DNA from: JABACD01 sp047639675
GTDB lineage: Bacteria > Planctomycetota > UBA1135 > GCA-002686595
Direction: 5' to 3'
NCBI GenBank assembly: GCA_047639675.1
Contig: JBLIOI010000060.1
Location: 1-28,239 of the forward strand
DNA length: 28,239 bases
Under the pieces are notes generated by a model that saw nothing but the letters and a program-made list of their open reading frames with translations, was not told the origin of the DNA and did not search any database. Positions 1-8,526 of the stretch are shown here, one piece after another (the stretch's first letter is position 1; every line of letters starts with the position of its first letter). The position numbers and the translations under genes were made by a program.

Positions 1-266
1 ACGCCTACAAAGCAACTTCCTATGGAGCAAAATGGGGTAGAGATACGTCCTAGGGGCACTTAGGAGTGTTCAGAACCTGAAACACACTTGGGTTGGCTTG
101 GAGGAGCTGTTGGGTGCCAGAAATGGCACATAACCACCTATCATAACTAGACTTACCGACAAAACTGAGACGCGATAAGCACTTGGCCCGGCGCTTGCTC
201 CAGTCAGGGTGTCGGCAGGCACGGCTGACACACACCGCGACTCGAAACCACCAAGGACGGCTTCTC
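1..266. other. left-edge non-coding stretch
   Basis: No convincing gene is visible. The plus-strand frames that are open at the left edge close within the first ~65 bases, so at most the last few residues of an upstream gene could lie here, and none is recognisable. The stretch presumably carries the promoter of the small gene at 267, but no clear -35/-10 pair could be picked out. Confidence 0.5.
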
Positions 267-497
267 ATGGATAACTACAACAACGACAGCGACTTCTACG
301 GCGACCGCAAGTTCTGCGACCAATGCTCGAAGTACGTCAGCTATCTCATGAGCGTTGACTGCTCCTTCTGCGTCGAATGCGGCGCCAAGGTCCACCTCTT
401 CTCGAAGACGGACTGGAAGAGCTTCAACGAATCGCTCCAAGAGCGTCGTCCCAAAGGCGGCCGTCCCCGCCAAAACAAAGGAAAAGAGTCGGCATAG
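267..497 (+). CDS. small zinc-ribbon-like protein with basic AT-hook-like tail
   Basis: A 76-residue protein with two metal-binding-type cysteine pairs: C17-x2-C20 and C32-x2-C35, plus C38 in a C-x2-C-x2-C cluster. This spacing fits a small zinc ribbon or knuckle. The C-terminal third is basic (residues 60-73) and contains GGRPR, which resembles an AT-hook core, so binding of nucleic acid is possible but not shown. The ATG at 267 is chosen over an upstream in-frame start at 183 because AAGGA at 253-257 sits 9 bases before it and the segment upstream has no protein-like character. The gene stands alone and is followed by a strong hairpin terminator. Partner and role are unknown to me. Confidence 0.7.
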   Translation: MDNYNNDSDFYGDRKFCDQCSKYVSYLMSVDCSFCVECGAKVHLFSKTDWKSFNESLQERRPKGGRPRQNKGKESA

Positions 498-608
498 TCC
501 GGCACCCTGGGAAGCGGGCTCTTTACTCGGTCCAACTCTCGGGAACTTCTTCTCCTCCGGTTCATCCCCGCGGATCCTCGGCAGCGGCGTTCACTCCGCC
601 AATGCCAA

Positions 609-653
609 CGAGCCCACGACCCAATCCTTGGGGGTCGTGGGCTCGCTCTTTTG
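609..653 (+). terminator. intrinsic terminator
   Basis: A perfect 14-bp stem (609-622 with 632-645) encloses a 9-base loop and is followed by CTCTTTT at 646-652. It lies 112 bases after the stop of the small zinc-ribbon gene. The minus-strand TPR gene ends at 663, so the same hairpin may also stop that convergent transcript, although on that strand there is no T-run after the stem. Confidence 0.8.
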
Positions 654-662
654 GGCTGGAAG

Positions 663-1811
663 TTAGCGCGGCTGCTTTGCGCGCAAACGACCGATCTGTG
701 CGTCCGCATCGCTCTGGCGAATGCGATCGCGATTCTTTGCGTAGAACTGGGCCAAGCGTTCCCACGCAACGAGATTGTCGCCAGCAACGGCGGATAGATT
801 CTCCGCCATCTTCGCTGCGAGAGCTGGATCACCGACTTCGACGGCCAGGTTCAATTGCTCGATCGGAATCGAAATGCGCCCCGGTTCCTGTTCACGCCAA
901 CGGTTCAACCAGCGGCCAACGGCCATCAAGTTGCCTGCTTGGCGATTGAGACCGACCAGCCGCGCATAGACATCGGGTTGGCGCGGGTTGTAGAGCAAGC
1001 GCGCTTCGGCGGCGCGCACTTCTTGGTCAATCTGGCTTAGAACTCGAAAACGCGCTTGGGCGGCTTCGGCTTCTTCGTCTTGCTCCAGATCGAAGTAGAT
1101 CTGACTCAACAAGAACCACGGACGCGGTTGATAGGGATCGAGATCGCGGGCCAGAACGCCAGATTCTCGCGCCTCTTCGACGCGCTCTTCATCGAATAGG
1201 ATCTGTGCGATCCAGGTGGCGGCATTGGCGTGGCTGGGGTCGAGCTCCATTAAACGGTTCAGCTCTTTGAGTGCGCGCTCGGCCTCTCCGGTACGCATCC
1301 ATGCCAAGGCGTAGCCGCGAATGGCCTCGACACTTTCGGGATCGATGGCGAGCACCTTCTCATAGTGCGCGCGCGCGCCGTCGTAATCACCGAGGGTGTA
1401 GTAACAGTGACCTAGAGCGCGCGTGTCGCCGACGTTTGCCGGGGCTACAGTTAGGTAGCGCTCAAAGGCCACGATCGCATCGCCGTAGCGCCTTAAGCGG
1501 AAGTAAATCACTCCGCTTTGGTGCAAGGCAGAAGGATAATCAGGAGAGACTTCGAGTAACTCGAAGAGTGCCTGGAGCGATGCAGGTAAGTCGCCCATCT
1601 TATAGGCTCCAACTGCACGCTGAAAGTAGGGCATGAGCTCGTCAGACGGTACCTGGTCGTGACTCCACCCCTTCCAAGTTCCCTGTGCCGCCTGCTTCCA
1701 CTCGGTCGGCTGTCGATCAAGGATTTGCGGAGCGGAGCCCTGCGCGAAGGCACTAGTAGGCATGCACGCCGCAGCAATCAAGAAGAGTGCCGCTATTCGC
1801 CGAAGACTCAT
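663..1811 (-). CDS. secreted TPR-repeat protein
   Basis: A 382-residue protein. Residues 1-23 form a signal peptide (positive start, hydrophobic core, A-F-A before Q24). Residues ~55-240 contain about five tetratricopeptide repeats, seen as the recurring pattern of small and aromatic residues with A-x-x-x-F/Y-E and D-P ends (for example YEKVLAIDPES and LNRLMELDPSH). TPRs bind partner proteins; the C-terminal ~140 residues are helical without a recognised domain. The ATG at 1811 overlaps the TGA of the upstream CRTAC1-like gene as ATGA, so translation is probably coupled. Such TPR plus FG-GAP/CRTAC1 pairs suggest that the two exported products act together, but the role is not known. Confidence 0.88.
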   Translation of the reverse strand: MSLRRIAALFLIAAACMPTSAFAQGSAPQILDRQPTEWKQAAQGTWKGWSHDQVPSDELMPYFQRAVGAYKMGDLPASLQALFELLEVSPDYPSALHQSGVIYFRLRRYGDAIVAFERYLTVAPANVGDTRALGHCYYTLGDYDGARAHYEKVLAIDPESVEAIRGYALAWMRTGEAERALKELNRLMELDPSHANAATWIAQILFDEERVEEARESGVLARDLDPYQPRPWFLLSQIYFDLEQDEEAEAAQARFRVLSQIDQEVRAAEARLLYNPRQPDVYARLVGLNRQAGNLMAVGRWLNRWREQEPGRISIPIEQLNLAVEVGDPALAAKMAENLSAVAGDNLVAWERLAQFYAKNRDRIRQSDADAQIGRLRAKQPR

Positions 1812-3472
1812 TGGGCCGGTTCCTCGATACGTAGGAGCTGATTCGCATCAACGTCTTTTAGGGTCTGCGTGCGGCCGGATGGCCAATGCACTTGGATTTC
1901 ATCGACCTTGGCGGTCGCTCCCAATCCAAAGTGCAAGCGGTTCGAGCAACCAGCTTGGTAGCCAAAGGTCGAACGAACTTCGGCGACTCTGCGTTTCTCG
2001 CCAGTCACCAGCGTTACGCGCGCTCCTATTCCGGCGCGGTTCGATTCCTTTCCAACAAGCTCGATACCAAGCCAATGATGAGCCGCATCGTGAGCAGCGC
2101 GGTTCTCGTAGTAGCGCACCGCATCACCCGATTGGATCACGACGAGATCCAAGTCGCCATCCTCGTCAAAGTCGCCGTGCACCATGGCGCGCGAAACTCG
2201 ATCCGCGCCTCCGTCCAAGGCCTGTTCACTGAACTTGGCGTCGGCTGATCCAAGGAACAGTTGATCGGCTTGGGCATAAGTCGTGTCGGTTCCGGCGCTG
2301 TCCGCTTGGGGGTAAACGTGTCCGTTGACCACCACTAAATCGATCATGCCGTCCAGGTTGTAGTCCGCGAGGCCCGTCCCCCAACCCAAACGCTGAATGC
2401 TTGGTCCTCCGAGGCGCGCGACGTCGGCTTTCTCGCGAAAGCCCGTCTTGCGCGACGACCTGTAGAAGGAATTGCGTTCGCCGGAGAAATTGGTGACGAA
2501 AAGGTCGCTGCGCCCGTCACCGTCGACGTCTGCGCAAGCGATTCCCATGCCTGCTTGCTCCTTGCCGTTGGCGTCGTGACTCACTCCGCGCCGTGAACCG
2601 ACTTCGACGAAGGTGCCGTCTCCTTGGTTGTCCCAAAGATGATTGGGAGTCGAGTCGTTCGAGATGTAAATGTCCGTATCGCCGTCGTTGTCGTAGTCGA
2701 GGGTCATGATTCCGAGACCAAAGCCTGCTTCGTCAGGACGGAACCCGGCTTCTTGACTGACATCGGTGAATGTGCCATCACCGTTGCCTTTGAACAACTG
2801 ATCATGGACAGGGATCATGCCCTCGGGCCCACACATCACATCGTGTCCCTTCCAGGTGCAACCATCGCCGGGCCCGGCGGCGGAATCCAAACGGAAGGAC
2901 AAGTAGTTGACAACGGCAAGGTCGAGGTTGCCATCCGCGTTGTAGTCGAGGAAGGCGCAGCTGGTGCTCCAGCGCTCGCCCTTCAGCCCCGAGAGCTTGA
3001 ACCCGTCGCCAGCTTCAGGGATGCCGCGGCTCGCATCCCAAAAGCCCCTACCCCCTTCATTGATGTAGAGCCGATTCGCGCCCCACTCTGTCAGGAATAA
3101 ATCGATGTCGCCGTCTCCGTCAACATCACCGGCCGAGCCGCCCATGGCCCAAACACCGCCGGGCAATTCCCAACCCTCTCCCCCGGGCGCGAAGTTGCCG
3201 TTGCCATCGCCAAGCAACACGCGTGACGGAAGAGCAGGCTTCTCCTCGCGCACACGCTCAACTGTGGAGCCATTGACCACAACGAGGTCTAGGTGGCCAT
3301 CCATGTTGAAGTCGGCGACGATGAGCCCGCCACCATTGACCTCGAGGATGAAGTTCTTTTCCGAAGAACCGCAGACCGTGGTGACAGTCTCCTCGCCAGC
3401 CTTGAGGTCGCGGCCAAGGAATAGGGAGTCTTCCGGTTGCAGAACCAGGAGCAGCAGGAACAGAGGGTGCAT
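1808..3472 (-). CDS. CRTAC1-like FG-GAP/VCBS repeat protein with ASPIC/UnbV domain
   Basis: A 554-residue secreted protein. Repeated calcium-loop motifs of FG-GAP/VCBS type run through residues ~45-470 (DFNMDGHLDLVVVN, DVDGDGDIDLFLTE, DYDNDGDTDIYISN, DYNLDGMIDLVVVN, DEDGDLDLVVIQ), predicting a beta-propeller. Residues ~475-550 form an ASPIC/UnbV domain (RNRLHFGLG-like segment, VHWPSG). A short N-terminal hydrophobic stretch (HPLFLLLLVLQ) looks like an export signal. I prefer the ATG at 3472; a TTG at 3487 is in frame and would add five residues. Neither has a Shine-Dalgarno site. Propellers of this family mediate extracellular adhesion or carbohydrate/protein binding. It is coupled to the TPR gene by a 4-base overlap and transcribed divergently from the gene at 3628. 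Confidence 0.9.
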   Translation of the reverse strand: MHPLFLLLLVLQPEDSLFLGRDLKAGEETVTTVCGSSEKNFILEVNGGGLIVADFNMDGHLDLVVVNGSTVERVREEKPALPSRVLLGDGNGNFAPGGEGWELPGGVWAMGGSAGDVDGDGDIDLFLTEWGANRLYINEGGRGFWDASRGIPEAGDGFKLSGLKGERWSTSCAFLDYNADGNLDLAVVNYLSFRLDSAAGPGDGCTWKGHDVMCGPEGMIPVHDQLFKGNGDGTFTDVSQEAGFRPDEAGFGLGIMTLDYDNDGDTDIYISNDSTPNHLWDNQGDGTFVEVGSRRGVSHDANGKEQAGMGIACADVDGDGRSDLFVTNFSGERNSFYRSSRKTGFREKADVARLGGPSIQRLGWGTGLADYNLDGMIDLVVVNGHVYPQADSAGTDTTYAQADQLFLGSADAKFSEQALDGGADRVSRAMVHGDFDEDGDLDLVVIQSGDAVRYYENRAAHDAAHHWLGIELVGKESNRAGIGARVTLVTGEKRRVAEVRSTFGYQAGCSNRLHFGLGATAKVDEIQVHWPSGRTQTLKDVDANQLLRIEEPAQ

Positions 3473-3546
3473 CAGAGATGTGGGCAATTGATCGGAACGT
3501 GACGGCGGGTCATCAACTTTAGCTTACAGCCGGGCAACTTTCGCCC

Positions 3547-3593
3547 TGCTATGATGCTTGTCTGACGCAGAGGGTACGTTTCATCTGCGTCAG
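3547..3593 (+). promoter_or_regulatory. extended -10 promoter and 5'-UTR hairpin
   Basis: TGCTATGAT at 3547-3555 matches an extended -10 element (TG, one base, TATGAT); no good -35 is present. A perfect 10-bp inverted repeat (3562-3571 with 3584-3593, 12-base loop) starts 7 bases after it, almost exactly where transcription would begin. The hairpin may therefore cap the 5' end of the mRNA for the 3628 gene, or be an operator. This is inference from spacing only. Confidence 0.45.
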
Positions 3594-3627
3594 GACTCTT
3601 AGGAAACTCAAGCCATCCGCTTTGACC

Positions 3628-6225
3628 ATGCTCGATCGTCTACTCGCTACGGTTTTGTTTGTGTTCGCGCTCGCCATCATTGCACCTCCGAGCTCCGCCT
3701 ATTCGAGCCCCCAGACGGCCGAAGAGGACCTGGAGGCTGCATACCGCAGCAATCTGGAACGGCGTATCGGACGCCACCCCTACTTCAAGAAGATCGGTGC
3801 ACTCGACTGGGTTTGGGACTACGACGACTTCGTGATCCTGGTTCAAAAGCCCCAGGTGGTGGAACCCGGCTACGTGGCCAAGGTCGCGAAGTTCGCCAGC
3901 GCCCAATCCCAGGCGATGAATGGAGAGTTCTCTGCTGGCCTGGCTGAAAAGTATGGCATTCGACTGCGAGTGAGTTCGCCGCGCATGATGATCGTGGTGC
4001 TCGCCACCCAAGCGGACTTCAACAATTACTTCAGTCTGATCCTCGGAGCCAAGCCGGGTGGAAGTACGTCGTACTACAGCGAGAGTGACCGCTTGCTGCT
4101 CCTGCGCCAAACGCCCTTTCAAAAGAACGGCGCCCCGCAAGGCGACTTCCGAGTGCTCGAGCTGCAAACACGCGCCAGTCAGATCTTACATGCCTACAGT
4201 TCGAGCAGCTTGGCGTTGCCCGGACCCTATTGGCTCCAGCAAGGTTTAGTCCAAGAGATCATGGGAGGCAACGAGCGCGAGCGCGCAAAGAAGAGCGCCG
4301 GTCGAGCTGCCGATTGGAACTTCCACAAGCTTTGCAGCGACATCCAGAACAAGGACGCACGCGGAATCAAGTTCTTGCCTCTGATGTCTTTACTCACGCA
4401 AACAGGCTTCGGTTCCGTCGGCGTGGAGTCCACCAAGTTAGCGACAGCAGCCGGATTGAAGCCTCTGCATCCTTGGTACGCGAACCAGTCCTTCAACGCC
4501 TTCGCCGGAGCGTTCTATCACTACTTGAGCTTCGAGGCAGGCGACGAATTAGGCGCCAAGATGAGTGCCTTCACGGAAGCGTCGATGAAGGGGAAATTGC
4601 AAACGAACCCATTCAAGAAGCACTTTGCAGATGTGAACTGGCTCGCCGTCGAAAAGGACTTCTGGAAGTACATTTGGAGAACGCACAGCGCACAATCGGC
4701 TGGTGAGAAGATCAAGGCTGGCGAGTTCCTCACCTTCCTAGGCGAACGCGCGGGCAAAGAAAAAGGCGCCTTGGCCACTGAGGGAAGCGTTGAACCTAGC
4801 GATCTATTGGAGTTCCTGCAAAGCGTAGACGAACGGCTAGCTCTCGCTATCGCAGCAGCCAACACCGGCGACTCTGCCCGGGCCGAGGCACTGCTCTCCG
4901 AGGCGCTTGCGCGCACGGAACTCGACGCCGGGGACAAGAGCCGCCTAGAACTGGAACTCTTCCGAGTGCGAACCTGGACTGCCTTGCGGGACAAGTACAT
5001 CCAAGAACTCGTATCTTCAGGCAAGAAGCTCAATGTTGAAGTCGGCCCCAAGCGACTCTTGGCTGTCGTCACGAAGTACGAAGAAGGCACGCTGACTCTG
5101 GCCAAGAACGCACGCAATATAGAGACCCTAGAGGTGAAGGATATCGAGCCTGCCCAACTCGCGCGCAAGATGTCGGAGAAGCGCTCAGGATTCACTGCAG
5201 ATTGGTCTGTCGCCTATCCACTAGTGATCGATAGGGAAGTCGATGCGGCTCACTGGCTTAAGGGCGACGCCCCCGAACTCGAGAAGCTGGCGCGTGATAA
5301 CTCATCGGACTACCCCGCGCGATGCGCATCCGTCAGCGCCGCCATGGCGGTCCTTATCCTCGTCCAAGAAGTCTCCAGCGAGCTGAGCCAGGACGAGCGT
5401 GGGAAGCTCTCCGCTCAGCGCTTGCAACAGGTCAATGTGTGTTGGGCTCAGCACAAGAAGGCAGCCTTCGTCGAACGCATCAAGCCGAGCTTGCAGGCCC
5501 TGGCACAAATTGAACTGGGCGTGCAGTTCGATCACTTGGAACTAGCCGATCAACTCGCCGGCAAGGTAGAAACGCTCAACGACGGTCGCATTCGCATCCG
5601 TTACGATTTGAGCAGTGCAAGCCAACTAAAAGACTGGCCCTTGGACCCCGCACCGAGATTTCACGAGGGTTGGGGCGACTGTAAACTCAGCCCCTCGATG
5701 GAAATCAACCAGGGCATACTCATCGCGCGTGGCCCAGTTTCGCGCAGTCACGTATTGGCCTTTGAAGGTCCCCATTCTCTGGTTTGGCGGGAAAAGGTCA
5801 TTCTAGGTGACCGCCTAGATCCCAACAAGACTTTGGCCTATCGCGTTGGGCTTTGCAGCCTCCCCGATGGCTCTATTGCCGGCGCCGTCAACTCACTCAA
5901 CTTTGAAATCCGAGATGTCGAATCTAATGAATTCCTCCAAACGAAGGCGCCGGAGAATAACTCGCGCTTCGACACAAGCTACGTCAATGAATTGGTTCAC
6001 GACGGCAGTTCCACCCTCACCTTGCGCCGCAACAGCGAAGACGTCCATAACGTAAGAGTGGGTGCCCGCCTAAGCGGGCACCCACAATTTTGGTTCCATA
6101 CGGACTATGCCGTTGAGATCGACGAGATCGAAGTCGTTGGCAAGGTCACAGAAGCTTCCCTACGCGGCTTGCGTCAGCTTTGGGTGACTGAACGCGTAAC
6201 CGCGATGGGGCTTTCGGGAAACTAG
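3628..6225 (+). CDS. large secreted protein with degenerate peptidase-MA/DUF1570-like domain
   Basis: An 865-residue protein. Residues 1-25 are a signal peptide. Residues ~50-340 resemble the planctomycete DUF1570/peptidase-MA-like fold: a YY...DRLLLLR segment, then the helix where HExxH is expected, then P-x-x-WLQQGL, the usual P-x-WL-x-EG-L motif. The zinc site is broken: SQILH (184-188) replaces HExxH and Q replaces the later glutamate, so it is probably not an active metalloprotease. Residues ~400-450 are helical and TPR-like. The last ~230 residues are beta-rich and resemble a concanavalin-type jelly roll. The ATG at 3628 is preferred over a TTG at 3622; there is no clear Shine-Dalgarno. 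Function is unknown. The stop shares a CTAG with the convergent neighbour, and a terminator-like hairpin lies inside the 3' end of the gene. Confidence 0.8.
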   Translation: MLDRLLATVLFVFALAIIAPPSSAYSSPQTAEEDLEAAYRSNLERRIGRHPYFKKIGALDWVWDYDDFVILVQKPQVVEPGYVAKVAKFASAQSQAMNGEFSAGLAEKYGIRLRVSSPRMMIVVLATQADFNNYFSLILGAKPGGSTSYYSESDRLLLLRQTPFQKNGAPQGDFRVLELQTRASQILHAYSSSSLALPGPYWLQQGLVQEIMGGNERERAKKSAGRAADWNFHKLCSDIQNKDARGIKFLPLMSLLTQTGFGSVGVESTKLATAAGLKPLHPWYANQSFNAFAGAFYHYLSFEAGDELGAKMSAFTEASMKGKLQTNPFKKHFADVNWLAVEKDFWKYIWRTHSAQSAGEKIKAGEFLTFLGERAGKEKGALATEGSVEPSDLLEFLQSVDERLALAIAAANTGDSARAEALLSEALARTELDAGDKSRLELELFRVRTWTALRDKYIQELVSSGKKLNVEVGPKRLLAVVTKYEEGTLTLAKNARNIETLEVKDIEPAQLARKMSEKRSGFTADWSVAYPLVIDREVDAAHWLKGDAPELEKLARDNSSDYPARCASVSAAMAVLILVQEVSSELSQDERGKLSAQRLQQVNVCWAQHKKAAFVERIKPSLQALAQIELGVQFDHLELADQLAGKVETLNDGRIRIRYDLSSASQLKDWPLDPAPRFHEGWGDCKLSPSMEINQGILIARGPVSRSHVLAFEGPHSLVWREKVILGDRLDPNKTLAYRVGLCSLPDGSIAGAVNSLNFEIRDVESNEFLQTKAPENNSRFDTSYVNELVHDGSSTLTLRRNSEDVHNVRVGARLSGHPQFWFHTDYAVEIDEIEVVGKVTEASLRGLRQLWVTERVTAMGLSGN
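6058..6091 (+). terminator. terminator-like hairpin inside coding sequence
   Basis: A perfect 12-bp stem (6058-6069 with 6074-6085) with a CTAA loop, followed by AATTTT at 6086-6091. It lies 137 bases before the stop of the plus-strand gene, within codons. The convergent minus-strand gene ends at 6222 with no intergenic space, so the hairpin is well placed to stop that transcript as well, although the downstream T-run is on the plus strand. Confidence 0.5.
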
Positions 6226-8516
6226 TTCCAGGTGATCTCCAACGCGTTCGACGTGTTGAAGCCGTTGCCGCAAGGGCCGGCGGCCGGGTCGCGGTACCAG
6301 TACTGGTAGTTCTGGGTCTGGCCTGCGCTGACGCCGCCTTTGACCGAGATCACGATCGAGCTCGTCGCCGTGCCGCTGCCGTCAGTCGGGGCAACCTGAA
6401 GACGAACGATGCTGCCACCGGCACAAAGCAGGCCGTCACCGAAGCTGACGCCAAGGGCGCCACCAACTTGAGTAGCGCCTTGGAAGAACAAGCCGGAGTT
6501 GCCCGTCGGGCATCCGCTAGCGCTCAAGACCAGCGTGTCGGAGGCAACCGTGGGGTTACCAGAAGCGCTGATCGTTGCACCGCCAGCGCTGACGCTGTTG
6601 TTGCAGCCACTACCAGCGGAACCGGTGTTACCACAGGGGCAAGGGGTGCCGCCGCCGTCACCGAAGCAGTAAGGGATTCCAACAGAAGCGGGATGGCCAG
6701 AGGCCATGACGTTCGTAACACTGACGTTGTCGGCCCAGTCAGTGAACTCCAATTCATAAACCAAAGCAGCACCAGCGGCCGAAGCGTCGCCGGTCATGCC
6801 GAAGCGGTAAACGCCACCACCTGAGTAGGTGCTATCAACCGAATCAGCGCTGCCGCTGACGGTGACGGTTCCGACGAACAAACCGAGGAGGCTCGTGTAG
6901 GTGTAGACACCCGGACGAACGTAGGCAACCTCAAAGAGTTGGCCATTTGCCAAGGTGCCAGAGTCGTAAGCCCACGGTGCCGTCGAGCTGGTCACAGTCT
7001 GATCCGAACCCGAAGCGTTTGCGAAGACCACCGAGCCACCAGCTGAGATGTTGATGTTCGACGGACTGAAGCTACCCGCGTTGATCGTCACGTTGGCCGG
7101 AACGGAGTTGGCGACAACGAAGTGCGCCGTCGCAGAAACGTAGTTGACGCCGTCGTCCATGACTGCGTCTTGTGCTTTTCCGAGTGCGACCCAGGGACCG
7201 AAGTCACTGGTCAGGTCGCCGACTTGTTGCACAGCCCTGATCTCAGGTGCACGCGTGTCGACCGGTCCGTTGTTGACGTAGACCTTGTTGACCCAATTGC
7301 CCGAGTTGCTCTCGCCTTGAGCAGTGATGAAGTCGTAGCGACCATCGTTGTTCAAGTCGGCAAAGGTGCAGTCCAGAGTCGAGTCGCCAACGGTCTGCAT
7401 TTCGCCGTGGTCAGCGGTGAAGCCGATGTTGCCGTCGTTCTTCCAGATGCGTTCCTTTGTAGCAAGAGAGCCAACGAATGCGTCGAGGTCGCCATCGTTG
7501 TCGTAGTCACAAAGAGCGATCTCGTTGTCGTCCTGCTGAACGTTGAGCGGCGTCTGCGTTGTGTAGGAGAGGGTTGTTTCTCCGCTCTCGATCCAATTGT
7601 TCTTGACCGCGCCCTCGCGGAATCCTGACATCGAGACCATGAACATGTCGATATCGTTGTCACCGTCAAGGTCACCGAATTCTGCCTCGTAGCTGCTCGA
7701 AGATCCGTTGGGGATCGTTGCTGACGAATTCGTGAAGTTGGCATTGCCGTCGTTCAGCATCAGGTAGTGGTTGCCACTAGCATTTGAGCCGCGGCAGTAG
7801 CCAACGAAATCCAAGTCGAAGTCATTGTCGACGTCGACAAACTGAACGTCCATCTGAGCCTTCTTCACCGGCGGATTCCAGCCCGCGCCCGTCTTCTCCG
7901 TGAAGTTACCCGAGCCATCGTTGATGTAGAGGTTCGGGCGATCGCCGGCGCCACCAAGGAAGCTCGACCCAACATCGTTCAGAATCAGATCCAAGTCGCC
8001 GTCGCTATCCAAGTCGCCGAAGCCTGCCCCGGCGGAGCTGAGAACTTCGCTCAAACCGCGCGCGATGCCCTCCTCGTCGTAAAAGCCCGGTTGACCCGCG
8101 CCCTTATTGATGTAGAGGAAAGGGCGATCGGTGTTGAATGCGTTGGCGAAGATCGCGTCGACATAACCGTCCCCGTCGATGTCGCCGGTCGCCACACCCT
8201 TGGCGTTGGACAGGTGAACTCCAAGACGCGCGACACTCTCGTTGGTGAAGCTCAAGGTGCCGGAGCCAACGAATTGGTTGATCACCAAGGTGTTCTGGCG
8301 CTGAGTGCCAGGACCGGTGAAACCTTCGCCTTCCGCGAAGAAGAGGTCGAGATCGCCATCATTGTCCACGTCTGCGGACTCAACCCCTTCCGCCCAACGG
8401 GCTGTTCCGGGAATCAATCCGACCTGGTACTGAAACTGCTGGGCCGAAGCTGCTGTGGAAAACAGCGCTACGGAAAGTGCACACTTTGTGAGTGCGCTTG
8501 CGTGTGAAATCGACAT
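6222..8516 (-). CDS. secreted FG-GAP protein with cupredoxin-like insert and WYRD C-terminal domain
   Basis: A 764-residue protein. Residues 1-23 are a signal peptide ending A-S-A before Q. Seven FG-GAP/VCBS loops follow (DVDNDGDLDLFF, DIDGDGYVDAIF, DLDSDGDLDLIL, DLDGDNDIDMFM, DYDNDGDLDAFV and others), a predicted calcium-binding propeller. Residues ~476-556 look like a cupredoxin (SFSPSNINISAGGSVVF near the start, PGVYTYTSLLG near the end), but the copper ligands His, Cys, His and Met are absent. Residues ~616-764 are a Cys-rich and Gly-rich domain ending in QYWYRDP...GFNTSNALEITW, also present at the end of the exonuclease-like protein at 14926-16530. The ATG at 8516 is supported by AAGGA 10 bases upstream; longer in-frame starts would bury the signal peptide. 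Cell-surface binding is likely; the ligand is unknown. Confidence 0.87.
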   Translation of the reverse strand: MSISHASALTKCALSVALFSTAASAQQFQYQVGLIPGTARWAEGVESADVDNDGDLDLFFAEGEGFTGPGTQRQNTLVINQFVGSGTLSFTNESVARLGVHLSNAKGVATGDIDGDGYVDAIFANAFNTDRPFLYINKGAGQPGFYDEEGIARGLSEVLSSAGAGFGDLDSDGDLDLILNDVGSSFLGGAGDRPNLYINDGSGNFTEKTGAGWNPPVKKAQMDVQFVDVDNDFDLDFVGYCRGSNASGNHYLMLNDGNANFTNSSATIPNGSSSSYEAEFGDLDGDNDIDMFMVSMSGFREGAVKNNWIESGETTLSYTTQTPLNVQQDDNEIALCDYDNDGDLDAFVGSLATKERIWKNDGNIGFTADHGEMQTVGDSTLDCTFADLNNDGRYDFITAQGESNSGNWVNKVYVNNGPVDTRAPEIRAVQQVGDLTSDFGPWVALGKAQDAVMDDGVNYVSATAHFVVANSVPANVTINAGSFSPSNINISAGGSVVFANASGSDQTVTSSTAPWAYDSGTLANGQLFEVAYVRPGVYTYTSLLGLFVGTVTVSGSADSVDSTYSGGGVYRFGMTGDASAAGAALVYELEFTDWADNVSVTNVMASGHPASVGIPYCFGDGGGTPCPCGNTGSAGSGCNNSVSAGGATISASGNPTVASDTLVLSASGCPTGNSGLFFQGATQVGGALGVSFGDGLLCAGGSIVRLQVAPTDGSGTATSSIVISVKGGVSAGQTQNYQYWYRDPAAGPCGNGFNTSNALEITWN

Positions 8517-8526
8517 TCGAAGGGAG

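Noticed and set aside
1..63. End of an upstream gene at the left edge
   Set aside because: Frames open at the edge close within 65 bases and the few residues match nothing recognisable.
341..832. Minus-strand frame of 163 codons across the terminator
   Set aside because: It crosses two real genes and the terminator, and its sequence is low in complexity and Arg-rich.
4521..5195. Long open frame on the minus strand (224 codons)
   Set aside because: It is antisense to the large secreted-protein gene, rich in Ser and Arg, with no domain and no start signal; it is a codon-bias shadow.
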